From: Opitutus sp. GAS368
GTDB taxonomy: Bacteria > Verrucomicrobiota > Verrucomicrobiia > Opitutales > Opitutaceae
Assembly: GCA_945903545.1 (NCBI GenBank)
Contig: CAMDOO010000031.1
Span: forward strand, 1 to 36,672
DNA: 36,672 nucleotides
Direction of reading: 5' to 3'
In this document: piece after piece, positions 22,534 to 30,126 of the stretch
Numbering within the stretch: the first letter of the stretch is position 1
Layout: the number at the start of each line of letters is the position of its first letter
Made by a program: the position numbers and the translations under genes
Notes under the pieces: generated by a model
The model's input: the letters and a program-made list of their open reading frames with translations, nothing else
Database searches by the model: none
Told to the model about the DNA's origin: nothing

Positions 22534-22590
22534 GATGCGGGGAAGGAGTGAGGGACTTTGGGAATGAGGGGGGAGCCGTGGCCTCCGCGG

Positions 22591-23487
22591 TTACTTGATG
22601 TAGTCGAGAAGCGAGATGCGCATGATGCTGGCCGCGGATTGCAGCGCGGCCTGGTAAGCGGTGGCGGTCTGGTTGAGATGGACGATCGTCGTCGGGAGGT
22701 CCGCATCGACCTCGCTGGCCACGAGTTTTTCCAGGTCGGTGAGGCGGTCCTGCTGCTGGGCCTGGTTCACCTCGATGCGCATCTGGATCGCACCCTGCTC
22801 CGCCAGGGAGGAGACCAAGACGTCCTCGGTGGTGATCAGGCCCGTCTCGGCAACGGTCACGGCCGCGGAATCCCGCGCCTCGAGGGCATCGCGGAGTGCC
22901 ACGAGGTGGTTGAGGAAATCGGTGATACCCTGGTTGGTCGCCCCGGAGGTGCCGGCCGTGACGCTCGCGGTTTCGGAGAGCGCGATCGGGGACTGGGTGG
23001 TGTTGCCGTCGTAGGAAACGGAGGTCACGCGATCCTGGGCGTCGCGCAGGGCGGTAAAGGGTGCCGCGTCCACCGCGGTGCCGGCGTAAAGGTAGTCATT
23101 CCCGAAGCGGCTGTTGCCGAGCTGCACGGCCTGCTCGATGAGCTGGTTGATCTCAGCGGCGTAGGCCTGCATCGCCTCCGGGGCGGCGGTGCCGGCGCCG
23201 AGCACGCCGATCTCGGTCGCGCGGTCGGAAAGCTTCTTGATCTGCTGCAGCCCGCTGGTGGAGGCCTGGCTGAGCTCGAGCGCGCGGTTCGCGTTGCGGG
23301 CATACTGGGCCATCGCGCGCTGCTCCGTGCTCAGGTTGAGCACGCGGCCCATCGCCGCCGGGTCGTCCTCGGCCTGCGTGAGGCGCTGCCCGCCGGCCAC
23401 CTGCGCCTGCAGCTTCGCCTGCGACGTGCCCAGTTGCTGGATCTGCCGCACGAGGTTTTCCGTGATGGTGTTGGAGGAGATTCTCAT
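22591..23487 (-). CDS. flgL: Flagellar hook-filament junction protein FlgL
   Basis: The 298-residue product starts with RISSNTITENLVRQIQQLGT, the FlgL/FlgK-type D0 helix, and LQAQVAGGQRLTQAEDDPAAMGRVL, which matches FlgL (flagellin-like SSGKRI...DDPAA). The C-terminus (LPTTIVHLNQTATAYQAALQSAASIM, then ISLLDYI) is the partner helix. It is the last junction protein before the filament. The start ATG 23487 is set by MRISSN; the frame extends ten codons upstream into a repeat. The leader has a GGAG nine bases before the ATG, one of the few Shine-Dalgarno-like sites here, and contains the repeat 23495-23593. Confidence 0.93.
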   Translation of the reverse strand: MRISSNTITENLVRQIQQLGTSQAKLQAQVAGGQRLTQAEDDPAAMGRVLNLSTEQRAMAQYARNANRALELSQASTSGLQQIKKLSDRATEIGVLGAGTAAPEAMQAYAAEINQLIEQAVQLGNSRFGNDYLYAGTAVDAAPFTALRDAQDRVTSVSYDGNTTQSPIALSETASVTAGTSGATNQGITDFLNHLVALRDALEARDSAAVTVAETGLITTEDVLVSSLAEQGAIQMRIEVNQAQQQDRLTDLEKLVASEVDADLPTTIVHLNQTATAYQAALQSAASIMRISLLDYIK

Positions 23488-23494
23488 GGGGAAA

Positions 23495-23593
23495 AACTCC
23501 AAACGCCAAACTTCCAAACGCCAAAGACCGGCGGTCGGAAATGGAGCAGAACGGATTTCAGTTTGGAGTTTGGCACTTTGGAATTTGGCTTTT
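23495..23593. repeat. CCAAACG-word inverted repeat in the flgK-flgL gap
   Basis: Left arm 23495-23526 repeats CCAAAxx four times; right arm 23561-23593 is the inverted, varied copy (TTTGGAG, TTTGGCA, TTTGGAA, TTTGGCT). The arms pair in the flgL leader, and the GGA of the words lies close to the flgL start. A separate small palindrome CCGCGG-ATCAA-CCGCGG (23595-23611) holds the flgK stop codon in its loop. Confidence 0.75.
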
Positions 23594-23601
23594 GCCGCGG
23601 A

Positions 23602-25020
23602 TCAACCGCGGCCGAGGCGGTTGACCACGGTGTCCATGAGCTCGTCGACGATGGAGAAGACCCGGGAGGAAGCCTGAAAGGCGCGCTGGAAGCGGACGAG
23701 GTCGGCCATTTCTTCGTCGAGGGAAACCCCGCTCACGCCGTCGCGCTGCGACTTCACGAGCTGGGTGATGCTGTCCTGGTCGGAAAGGCGGGTGTTCACG
23801 CCGGCCAGGGCCTGGCCGAGGTTGCTGACCGCGCCGGAAAAATGCTGGCCGAGCGTGCCGTCGACGGCGTCGCCGCCGGCGGTCGAGAAGACCAGGTTGG
23901 CGACGTCAGCCACGGCGAGAGCCAGCGAGTTGTCGCCGGCGGCGGCCGAGCCGGCCCGGATGCCCGCGGCGGTGAGCCCGGCGGTGAGGCGGATGGTGCC
24001 GGCGGTCAGGCCCGCGCCGTTGAAGTAATCAGCGCCGACGGTCGCGCCCGGGTTGTAGGCGGCGTTGACGGAGGTGACGAGCTGGCGCGCAAGGTTGTCG
24101 AGAGCGGTGCGAAGCGTCTGTACGGCACCACCGCGCGCCGTGAGCGCACCGGCCACCGCTCCGGAGGAGAACGCAAGCCCCGTGGCCGACGCGCCGCCGG
24201 TCAGGCCCGTGCCGGTGAAGGCGACCGGGCCGGTGACGGTGGCATTATCGACGAGGACCACATCGGCATTCGCGGCATCGCGCATCACCACGTTGACCTG
24301 TCCATCGGTGCCGGGGCGGGTCTCGATCGGGACCAGGGCGGCGAGCTCCTCCAGGCGCGCCTGGCGCTGGTCGCGCAGGTCGACGGCGGAGCCCGGGCGG
24401 CCGATCTCGACGCGGCCGATCTGGTTGTTCAGGTCGGCAATGTTGGCGAGGAGTGTGTTGACGTCGGAGACGTTGCCGGCGATCTGGCTGTCGAGGTCGG
24501 CCTGGACCTGGCCGAGACGCGCGTCGGCCTGCTGGAAACGATCCACGAGGATCTGGGATTTCTGCAGGAGGGCCTGCCGCTCGCCCGTGTCGGTCGGGCG
24601 CGAGGCCAGGCTCTGGAAGGCATTGAAGTAATCGTCGAGCGCGGCGCCGAGCCCGCCGGTGCCGCTGCTGGCGCCCGCGGCGGAAGCGGCACCGCTGCGG
24701 TCGATGTTCTGACCCAGGCCGGCCTGCGCACGCTGGTAGGCGGACTGCTCGGCCGTGTAGGCGGACTGCAATCCCAGCTCGCGCATCACCTGCCGGTCGA
24801 GCAGCCCGTCGCGCAGCTGCTGGATGCCGAGCGCCTCGATCCCGAGGCTCTGGGCGCCCTCGGCGGTCACGACCGTGCCACGGTCGCCGTAGAGCACCCG
24901 CTGCCGGGCGTACGCGGTGTTATTGACGTTCGCAAGGTTGCGGCCGGCCGTTTCGATCGCGCGGCTGTGCGCGTTGAGCGCCTTGACCGAGGAATTAAGC
25001 GTGGTGAAGAGGCCGGACAT
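23602..25020 (-). CDS. flgK: Flagellar hook-associated protein FlgK
   Basis: A 472-residue FlgK: N-terminal SGLFTTLNSSVKALNAHSRA, then IETAGRNLANVNNTAYARQRV (flagellar rod/hook motif with NLANVNTPGY-like text), a coiled mid-section with GLGAALDDYFNAFQSLASRP (typical FlgK block), a middle variable domain, and a C-terminus VSLDEEMADLVRFQRAFQASSRV. It forms the first hook-filament junction layer. The ATG 25020 start is fixed by the MSGLF motif; upstream residues in the frame are flgN antisense or spacer. It is 49 bp after flgN, which encodes its likely chaperone. Confidence 0.93.
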   Translation of the reverse strand: MSGLFTTLNSSVKALNAHSRAIETAGRNLANVNNTAYARQRVLYGDRGTVVTAEGAQSLGIEALGIQQLRDGLLDRQVMRELGLQSAYTAEQSAYQRAQAGLGQNIDRSGAASAAGASSGTGGLGAALDDYFNAFQSLASRPTDTGERQALLQKSQILVDRFQQADARLGQVQADLDSQIAGNVSDVNTLLANIADLNNQIGRVEIGRPGSAVDLRDQRQARLEELAALVPIETRPGTDGQVNVVMRDAANADVVLVDNATVTGPVAFTGTGLTGGASATGLAFSSGAVAGALTARGGAVQTLRTALDNLARQLVTSVNAAYNPGATVGADYFNGAGLTAGTIRLTAGLTAAGIRAGSAAAGDNSLALAVADVANLVFSTAGGDAVDGTLGQHFSGAVSNLGQALAGVNTRLSDQDSITQLVKSQRDGVSGVSLDEEMADLVRFQRAFQASSRVFSIVDELMDTVVNRLGRG

Positions 25021-25028
25021 GCGGGTGG

Positions 25029-25058
25029 ATCTGAAATTTCCGATTTGAGATTTGAAAT
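25029..25058. repeat. AT-rich iterated word in the flgK leader
   Basis: Variants of ATTTGAAAT and ATTTGAGAT between flgN and flgK; it shares ATCTGAAATTT and TTTGAAATGC with the csrA leader (22033-22063). Confidence 0.65.
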
Positions 25059-25069
25059 GCCCGCGGGCC

Positions 25070-25567
25070 TCAGCCGGCAGCGTGCAAGGCCGGGGACGGA
25101 AGGACGGCGCCGAGAGCCTGCCGGCCTTCGGGCGAGTAGGTCTGGGTGAAGGCGTCAGGGCGGAGGGCCCGGAGCGTCTGGTGGTGGGTCTCGACGGCGC
25201 GCGCGAGCAGCAAGCGGTTGTGGCGCGAGGCGCGGCGGACGCGGTGGATGAGGACGTTGACCTCGGAGATGAGCGCCTCAAGGAGCGGGCGGACATCGGC
25301 CGGGAAGTGGGTGAGCAGCGCGCGCAGCGTGGAGGTGGCGGGCGCGCCGGAAACGCGGGCGGCGGCGGTCACGATTTCCTCGCGGTGGCGGCGGACCGCC
25401 TGCAGGACCTCGGCCTGGCCCTCGATCTCGCCGCTGAGGCGGAGCACGGCCTCGGCGTCGCGGTCGAAGAGGAACTGCTGCTGTTGCTCAAAGAGGTGCA
25501 GGAGACCGCCGTAGCCGGCGAGTTCCTCGCGGAGCACCTCGACCAGGGTTTCCCAGGATGAATTCAT
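25070..25567 (-). CDS. flgN: FlgN-family export chaperone
   Basis: A 165-residue, mostly helical protein. The N-terminal WETLVEVLREELAGYGGLLHLFEQQQQFLFD and LRLSGEIEGQAEVLQAVRRHREEI resemble FlgN (LLxxLxxELxxYxxLLxLxxxEQ). FlgN keeps FlgK and FlgL soluble and delivers them to the flagellar export gate. It overlaps flgJ by ATGA and directly precedes flgK, the expected client. A GGAG motif 11 bases before its ATG lies inside flgJ. Family assignment relies on the N-terminal pattern and context. Confidence 0.82.
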   Translation of the reverse strand: MNSSWETLVEVLREELAGYGGLLHLFEQQQQFLFDRDAEAVLRLSGEIEGQAEVLQAVRRHREEIVTAAARVSGAPATSTLRALLTHFPADVRPLLEALISEVNVLIHRVRRASRHNRLLLARAVETHHQTLRALRPDAFTQTYSPEGRQALGAVLPSPALHAAG

Positions 25568-25914
25568 GGTTTCGCTTTCTCCAGACTGGTCTCCGCGTCG
25601 ATCGAGGCGCGGGGCGTGAGTTGACGTTCCAGGATCTTGCCCAGCCCGAGCCCGCCGCCGGCGGTGAGCTGGTTGGCCAGCACGTCGGTCAACATGAAGC
25701 CGTACACGCTGGCGCCGGGGCCGCCGGACTCGCCGCCGAGGATGTTACCGACGCTCTTCTCGAGGAACTGCCGGACGAGGATCGCCTCGAACTGGCCGGC
25801 GGCGGCCTTGACCTGCTCGGCGGCGGGCAGGCGCGAGATGGCCCGCGGGTCGCCTCCAATGGCGATCGAGGACGCGGCACGGGCGGCGGTGGCGCTGATG
25901 AAGTCGGTGGTCAT
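25564..25914 (-). CDS. flgJ: Rod-binding protein, FlgJ N-domain only
   Basis: The 116-residue product covers just the rod-cap domain of FlgJ: AEQVKAAAGQFEAILVRQFLEKSV, then GASVYGFMLTDVLANQLTAGGGLGLGKIL. In gamma-proteobacteria FlgJ has an added peptidoglycan hydrolase domain (total about 310 residues), which is absent here, so another enzyme must open the cell wall for the rod. It is 3 bp after flgI and overlaps flgN by 4 bp. Confidence 0.87.
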   Translation of the reverse strand: MTTDFISATAARAASSIAIGGDPRAISRLPAAEQVKAAAGQFEAILVRQFLEKSVGNILGGESGGPGASVYGFMLTDVLANQLTAGGGLGLGKILERQLTPRASIDAETSLEKAKP

Positions 25915-25917
25915 GGC

Positions 25918-27087
25918 TCAGTTGATGATCAGCTCGGCCTGCAGGGCGCCGGCGCGCTTGAGCGACTGGAAGATCGCCATCATGTCGCGCGCGGAGACGC
26001 CGAGCGCATTGAGGGCGGCGGCGAGACGCTGGATCGTCGGCGGCTCGTCGAAGATGGTGAAGCCGCCCTTGGTCTCGTTGACCGCCGTCTGGGTGCTCGG
26101 CACCGTGGTGGTCTGACCCGAGTTATTGAAGGCGTTGGGCTGGCTGACGCCGACGTTGGACGAGACGGTGATGGTGAGGGTGCCGTGGGCGATGGCCACC
26201 TGGGCGATCCGGACGGTGGAGGTGGCGACGATCGTGCCGGTGCGCTCGTTGATCACGATGCGCGCGAGGGTGTCGGGCGCGACCTCGACCGTGCCGAGGT
26301 CGGCAAGGAAGGAAACATCGCGGCCGCGGTAGTCGTCGGGCACGCGGACGCTGACGGTCGCCGCATCGGTGGCGAGGGCGAGGCCGGCCCAGCGGGTGTT
26401 GATGGCGTCGGCCATGCGGGCGGCGGAGGTGAAGTCGGGATTGTGGAGCAGGAGGCGGAGCTGGTTGTCCTGCACAAAGACGGCGGGGATCTCGCGCTCG
26501 ACGATGGCGCCGTTGCTGATCGAGCCGACGGTCGGGTGGTTTTTCTGCACGGTGGCGCCGCCGGCGCCGCCGGCGCCGCCGAGGAAGCCGCCGATCGCGA
26601 TGGCGCCCTGGGCCACGGCGTAGACCCGGCCGTCGCCGCCGAGCAGCGGGGTCTGGAGGAGCACCCCGCCCTGCAGGGACTTGGCGTCGCCCATGGAGGC
26701 GACGGTGACGTCGATGCGGGCGCCGGGCTTGAGGAAGGCGCTGATGTCGGCGGTGAGCATCACCGCGGCGACGTTCTTGGCCTTGATGTCGGAGGCGCTG
26801 ACGCTGATGCCGTAGCGCTGGAGCGTGTTGGCGACGGCGCGCAGCGTGGAGGCGGCGTTGCTATCACCATCACCCGCGAGGCCGACGACGAGGCCGTAGC
26901 CGACGAGCTGGTTGTCCCGGCCGCCCTCGACGAGGGCGAGATCCTTGACGCGGGCGGCGTGCAGCGGGCAGGCGCAGAAGACCCAGGACACCAGGCACAG
27001 GACACCCGTGATTGCCCGCGCGAAGCGCCGGATCACGGGGTGACCGGTGACAAAGGACCGGTGGCTGGCAGCAAAAGGTGTCGTCAT
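25918..27087 (-). CDS. flgI: Flagellar P-ring protein FlgI
   Basis: A 389-residue exported protein. The signal peptide is long (RRFARAITGVLCLVSWVFCACPLHA, cleaved near residue 44), followed by the FlgI start ARVKDLALVEGGRDNQLVGYGLVVGLAGDGD. Downstream, SDIKAKNVAAVMLTADISAF, GARIDVTVASMGDAKSLQGG, and a C-terminal GVSARDMMAIFQSLKRAGALQAELIIN are very well conserved. It forms the P-ring in the periplasm, assembled with the FlgA chaperone. It is shifted 20 bp from flgH. The start ATG 27087 has no Shine-Dalgarno. Confidence 0.94.
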   Translation of the reverse strand: MTTPFAASHRSFVTGHPVIRRFARAITGVLCLVSWVFCACPLHAARVKDLALVEGGRDNQLVGYGLVVGLAGDGDSNAASTLRAVANTLQRYGISVSASDIKAKNVAAVMLTADISAFLKPGARIDVTVASMGDAKSLQGGVLLQTPLLGGDGRVYAVAQGAIAIGGFLGGAGGAGGATVQKNHPTVGSISNGAIVEREIPAVFVQDNQLRLLLHNPDFTSAARMADAINTRWAGLALATDAATVSVRVPDDYRGRDVSFLADLGTVEVAPDTLARIVINERTGTIVATSTVRIAQVAIAHGTLTITVSSNVGVSQPNAFNNSGQTTTVPSTQTAVNETKGGFTIFDEPPTIQRLAAALNALGVSARDMMAIFQSLKRAGALQAELIIN

Positions 27088-27107
27088 GATCTGGAAGGTC
27101 CCGGAGA

Positions 27108-27827
27108 TCAGAGGGGCCGGAGCCGCTCGTAGAGCTTGGTGAGCCAGCCGCGCTTCTGCGCGTCGGTGAGCTTGCCCTCGCCGATGAACTCGACGCGGGC
27201 GTCGGCGATGTTGGTGGAGAACACGGTGTTGGCCGGGGAGACGTCGTCGGGGCGCACAAGGCCGTGGAGGACGACGTACTGGGTCTCGCCGGAGAAGGTG
27301 ACGACGCGCACGCCCTCAATCACGAGGTTGCCGTTGGGCAGGACGTCGGCGACGAGGACGGCGGCGCGACTGTTAAGTGACTGGGTGTTGGCGACGGCGC
27401 CGCCGCCGGCGGTCGAGGCCTTCCCCTCGGCGGAGGTCGCGGGCGTCTCGCCCTTGTAGGTGCCGAAGCTGCCCTTGGAAGGGCTGAAGAGGTAGCGGTT
27501 GATCGCGTCCTCGACCGAGCTCGCGCGGTTGGTGCTAGCGGACTGGGAACTGGTGGCGGCGGCGCTTTCGGCGACGACGACGGTGAGGATATCGCCGGTG
27601 CGCGCGGCCTTGCGGTCGGCGACCATCGCGGAGGTGCCGGTGTTCTGGGCGGGCCAGAGCGAGTCGGCACGCGCGGCGAAAAATACACCCAAAAAGAGGA
27701 GGCCCAGGCAGGGCCCGACGTCCCGGCGGGACTTCCGGGCAGACGACGTTTGGGGGCCGCCAACCCGGGCCGCCTGAAGGTCGGCCCCTACGAGCGCTGT
27801 CGCGTCATTTCGATCGTGATGGCACAT
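27108..27827 (-). CDS. flgH: Flagellar L-ring protein FlgH with repeat-derived N-terminus
   Basis: The 239-residue product has the FlgH core: SLWPAQNTGTSAMVADRKAA, GDILTVVVAESAAATS, then the NRASSVEDAINRYLF and VLPNGNLVIEGVRVVTFSGETQYVVLHGLVRP, ending in FIGEGKLTDAQKRGW. It forms the L-ring in the outer membrane. The N-terminus is abnormal: after ATG 27827, residues about 11-26 (ALVGADLQAARVGGPQ) are a translated GTAGGGGCC palindromic repeat, and only then does a hydrophobic signal core (LGLLFLGVFFAARA, 41-54) follow. No lipobox is seen, whereas FlgH is normally a lipoprotein. No ATG or GTG start lies between the repeat and the core. It is 4 bp after flgA. Confidence 0.88.
   Translation of the reverse strand: MCHHDRNDATALVGADLQAARVGGPQTSSARKSRRDVGPCLGLLFLGVFFAARADSLWPAQNTGTSAMVADRKAARTGDILTVVVAESAAATSSQSASTNRASSVEDAINRYLFSPSKGSFGTYKGETPATSAEGKASTAGGGAVANTQSLNSRAAVLVADVLPNGNLVIEGVRVVTFSGETQYVVLHGLVRPDDVSPANTVFSTNIADARVEFIGEGKLTDAQKRGWLTKLYERLRPL
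27767..27791. repeat. GTAGGGGCC-type palindrome inside the flgH 5' region
   Basis: On the minus strand the repeat reads GTAGGGGCCGACC, TTCAGG, CGGCCC: outer GGGCCG (27767-27772) and CGGCCC (27782-27787) with an inner CCT-GA-AGG. It falls within codons of the flgH leader and keeps the frame open. Confidence 0.65.
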
Positions 27828-27831
27828 GGTA

Positions 27832-28545
27832 TCAGAAGCGGATTTGGACACGGTTTTTATCGATGACGGAGGCCGAGAAATCCTTCCTCGAGTCGGGATT
27901 GCGGACGGTGATGGTCTCGCCCTGGGCGCCATTCTGCAGGGCGAGGGCCTTGAGGTTGACTGTGAGGAGGCCATCGGTCGCAGAGACGTCGACGACCTCG
28001 CCCTTGCGCACGAGCGGGCGGCGGGCGACATCGCGCCAGCCAAGGAGCCGGCCGGCGAGGACGCCACGGGCGAAATCGTAGGAGCTGTCGCCGGCGGAGG
28101 CCGGGAGGGCGTCGCGGTCGCGGAGGAAATCGGTGCGGCGGGCGTCGAGCAGCGCGGGATCGAAGCGGGTGCCGTTGGCCAAAGGCTGGCGCGCATACCA
28201 GGCGTCGCGCCAGAGGGCGGCGCGGATGACGAGGGTCTGCTCGGCGGAGACGGTGCCGGCGGTGCGGACGCGGCAACGGAGCATCATCGAGCTGGCCGGG
28301 GCGGCCGGGTACTCCGTGATCTCGACCTGCCAGGACTGGACGGCGCGCTCGGGCGCGGTCCACGGGCGGAGGAGCTCAAGCTGGAGCTCACCCTCGAGGC
28401 TGAAATGATTGGCGAGGTCGGCGGCGACCGCGGCGACCAACTGCTCCGGCGTAAGGAGCCGGTCGGCCGGGGCGGGCACGGGCTCGGCGGCGGTGAGGCG
28501 CAGGGAAAGAAACGCGAGGAGAAGCAGCGGGAAAAACGTGCTCAT
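27832..28545 (-). CDS. flgA: Flagellar P-ring assembly chaperone FlgA
   Basis: A 237-residue exported protein. Signal peptide STFFPLLLLAFLSLRLTAA; mature part with LTPEQLVAAVAADLANHFSLEG, a central beta-rich region, and a C-terminal SAF-type domain (ARGVLAGRLLGWRDVARRPLVRKGEVVDV, TVNLKALALQNGAQGETITVRN). The C-terminal KGEVVDVxxxxG...ALxxGxxGExIxVRN is the FlgA signature. It helps the P-ring (FlgI) assemble in the periplasm. It is 2 bp after flgG and 4 bp before flgH, so coupling is likely. Confidence 0.9.
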   Translation of the reverse strand: MSTFFPLLLLAFLSLRLTAAEPVPAPADRLLTPEQLVAAVAADLANHFSLEGELQLELLRPWTAPERAVQSWQVEITEYPAAPASSMMLRCRVRTAGTVSAEQTLVIRAALWRDAWYARQPLANGTRFDPALLDARRTDFLRDRDALPASAGDSSYDFARGVLAGRLLGWRDVARRPLVRKGEVVDVSATDGLLTVNLKALALQNGAQGETITVRNPDSRKDFSASVIDKNRVQIRF

Positions 28546-28547
28546 GG

Positions 28548-29327
28548 TCAGCGCTTCATGTTGGCGACATTCTGCAGCATCTCGTCGGACGACTGCACGG
28601 ACTTGGAATTAATCTCGTAGGCGCGCTGGGCGACGATGAGGGCGACCATCTCCTCGACGATGTTGACGTTGGAGCTCTCGATGTAGCCCTGGATGGTGCT
28701 GCCGAAGCCCTGCTCGCCGGGGCTGCCGGTCTCGGGGGTGCCGGAGGCGGCGGTCTCGGAGTACTGGTTGCCGCCGAGGCTCTGCAGGCCGGCGGGGTTG
28801 GCGAAGCGTGCGAGGGTGAGCCGGTAGCCCTGCGTGCCGCTGGCGCTCTGGACGCTGACCTGGCCGTTCTCAGCGATCGTGAGCGTGGCGCCGGCCGGGA
28901 CCGGCTGAAATCCGCCGAGGACGGGCATGCCGTCGACGGTCACAACCTGGCCCTGGGCGTTGACCTTGAAGGAACCGTCGCGCGTATAGCCGATGGTGCC
29001 GTCGGAACGCTGGACCTCGAAGAAGCCGTCGCCCTGAATGGCGAGATCGAGCTTCTCGCCGGTGGCGGTGAGCTGGCCTTGAGTGAAGACCTTGGAGGTG
29101 GCCGCGACGCGGGCGCCGTTGCCGACCTCGGTGCCGGTGGGCACGAGGTTGCCGCCGCCGGAGTCGCTGCCCGACGCGCGGGGCTTCTGGTAGAGCATGT
29201 CCTGGAACTCGATCTTGCTGCGCTTGAAACCGGGGGTGTTCACGTTCGCGAGGTTGTTCGCGATCGTGTTGAGATTGAGCTGCTGGGCCTCCATGCCCGT
29301 GGCGGCGGAGTAAAGGGAGAGGTTCAT
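28548..29327 (-). CDS. flgG: Flagellar distal rod protein FlgG
   Basis: A 259-residue rod protein. N-terminus LSLYSAATGMEAQQLNLNTI and ANNLANVNTPGFKRSKIEFQD is the FlgG/FlgF D0 motif; then LDLAIQGDGFFEVQRSDG and YTRDGSFKVN, and C-terminal YIESSNVNIVEEMVALIVAQRAYEINSKSVQSSDEML, all as in FlgG. It forms the distal rod through the rings. It lies 35 bp after flgF, with no Shine-Dalgarno. FlgG and FlgF are paralogues; this one is FlgG by its C-terminal motif and usual length of about 260. Confidence 0.94.
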   Translation of the reverse strand: MNLSLYSAATGMEAQQLNLNTIANNLANVNTPGFKRSKIEFQDMLYQKPRASGSDSGGGNLVPTGTEVGNGARVAATSKVFTQGQLTATGEKLDLAIQGDGFFEVQRSDGTIGYTRDGSFKVNAQGQVVTVDGMPVLGGFQPVPAGATLTIAENGQVSVQSASGTQGYRLTLARFANPAGLQSLGGNQYSETAASGTPETGSPGEQGFGSTIQGYIESSNVNIVEEMVALIVAQRAYEINSKSVQSSDEMLQNVANMKR

Positions 29328-29362
29328 GGCGGGGAGGTCGGGAGGAAACGCGCGGGGCCGGC

Positions 29363-30115
29363 TCAGCCGAGAGCGTCGAGGGTCTTCTGCATCTGCTGGT
29401 CAACGCTCGTGATGATCTTCTGGTTCGCCTCGTAGGCGCGGGAGATGAGGACGAGGTCCACCATCTCGCGGAGCGGCTGCACATTGCTCTGCTCGAGGTA
29501 GCCCTGGATGATCTCGGGTTCATCCACGACCGACTTGCCGGCGCCGGGGGTGGCGAGGAACATGTCGCCCGCGGTGGGAACCAGGGCGGCGAGGTTGGCA
29601 AAGCGCTGGATGGAGAGCTTGCCGAGGACAGTCGTCCCCTGGGAAAGGGTGCCATCGTCGTTGATGTTGAGCGGCCCGCCGTTCGGGAGGAGGACGATCG
29701 GGTTGCCGCCGTCCGTCATGACTTCGAGGTTGGCAGAGTTGACCAGCGTGCGGTCGGGCCGGAGCCGGAACTCGCCGCTGCGGGTGTAGGCCATGGCGCC
29801 ATCGGGCTTCCGGACCTCGAAGAAGCCGTCGCCCTGGATGGCGACATCGAGCTCGCGCCGGGTCGGCTGGGTCTCGCCGTTCTGGAAGTTGATGCCGCTG
29901 TTCGCGTGCGTGAAGACGGCATTGATCTCGTTCTCGGCCCCGCCGTTCTTCGCCTCGGGATCGACGTTCCACTTGCCGGCGACCTCCGAGGAGAACTCCA
30001 CGGTGCGCTTGCGATAGCCGCTGGTTTGGGAGGACGTGATGTTCTGGGCCACGGCGTCCTGCCACCGCTCCAAGGCGGAAAGGGAGGAAGCGCTTTGGTA
30101 CAGACCGATATTCAT
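29363..30115 (-). CDS. flgF: Flagellar proximal rod protein FlgF
   Basis: A 250-residue rod protein: NIGLYQSASSLSALERWQDA and VAQNITSSQTSGYRKRTVEF at the start, then RRELDVAIQGDGFFEVRKPD, YTRSGEFRLRPD, and C-terminal YLEQSNVQPLREMVDLVLISRAYEANQKIITSVD. The N-terminal NI(T)SSQTSGY is a degenerate version of the NLANxxTPGY rod motif, so FlgF is the likelier paralogue. It is the first gene of the flagellar operon, starting about 11 bp from the sigma-54 promoter's -12 box, so its mRNA would be nearly leaderless. Confidence 0.88.
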   Translation of the reverse strand: MNIGLYQSASSLSALERWQDAVAQNITSSQTSGYRKRTVEFSSEVAGKWNVDPEAKNGGAENEINAVFTHANSGINFQNGETQPTRRELDVAIQGDGFFEVRKPDGAMAYTRSGEFRLRPDRTLVNSANLEVMTDGGNPIVLLPNGGPLNINDDGTLSQGTTVLGKLSIQRFANLAALVPTAGDMFLATPGAGKSVVDEPEIIQGYLEQSNVQPLREMVDLVLISRAYEANQKIITSVDQQMQKTLDALG

Positions 30116-30126
30116 CGTGGCACCGG

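Noticed and set aside
22558-25149. An 863-codon plus-strand open frame opposite flgL, flgK and flgN
   Set aside because: It is a shadow frame: rich in Gly, Arg, Val and Asp as expected for antisense, and opposite well-conserved flagellar genes.
25558-27132. A 524-codon plus-strand open frame opposite flgJ and flgI
   Set aside because: Antisense shadow of conserved flagellar genes with biased composition.
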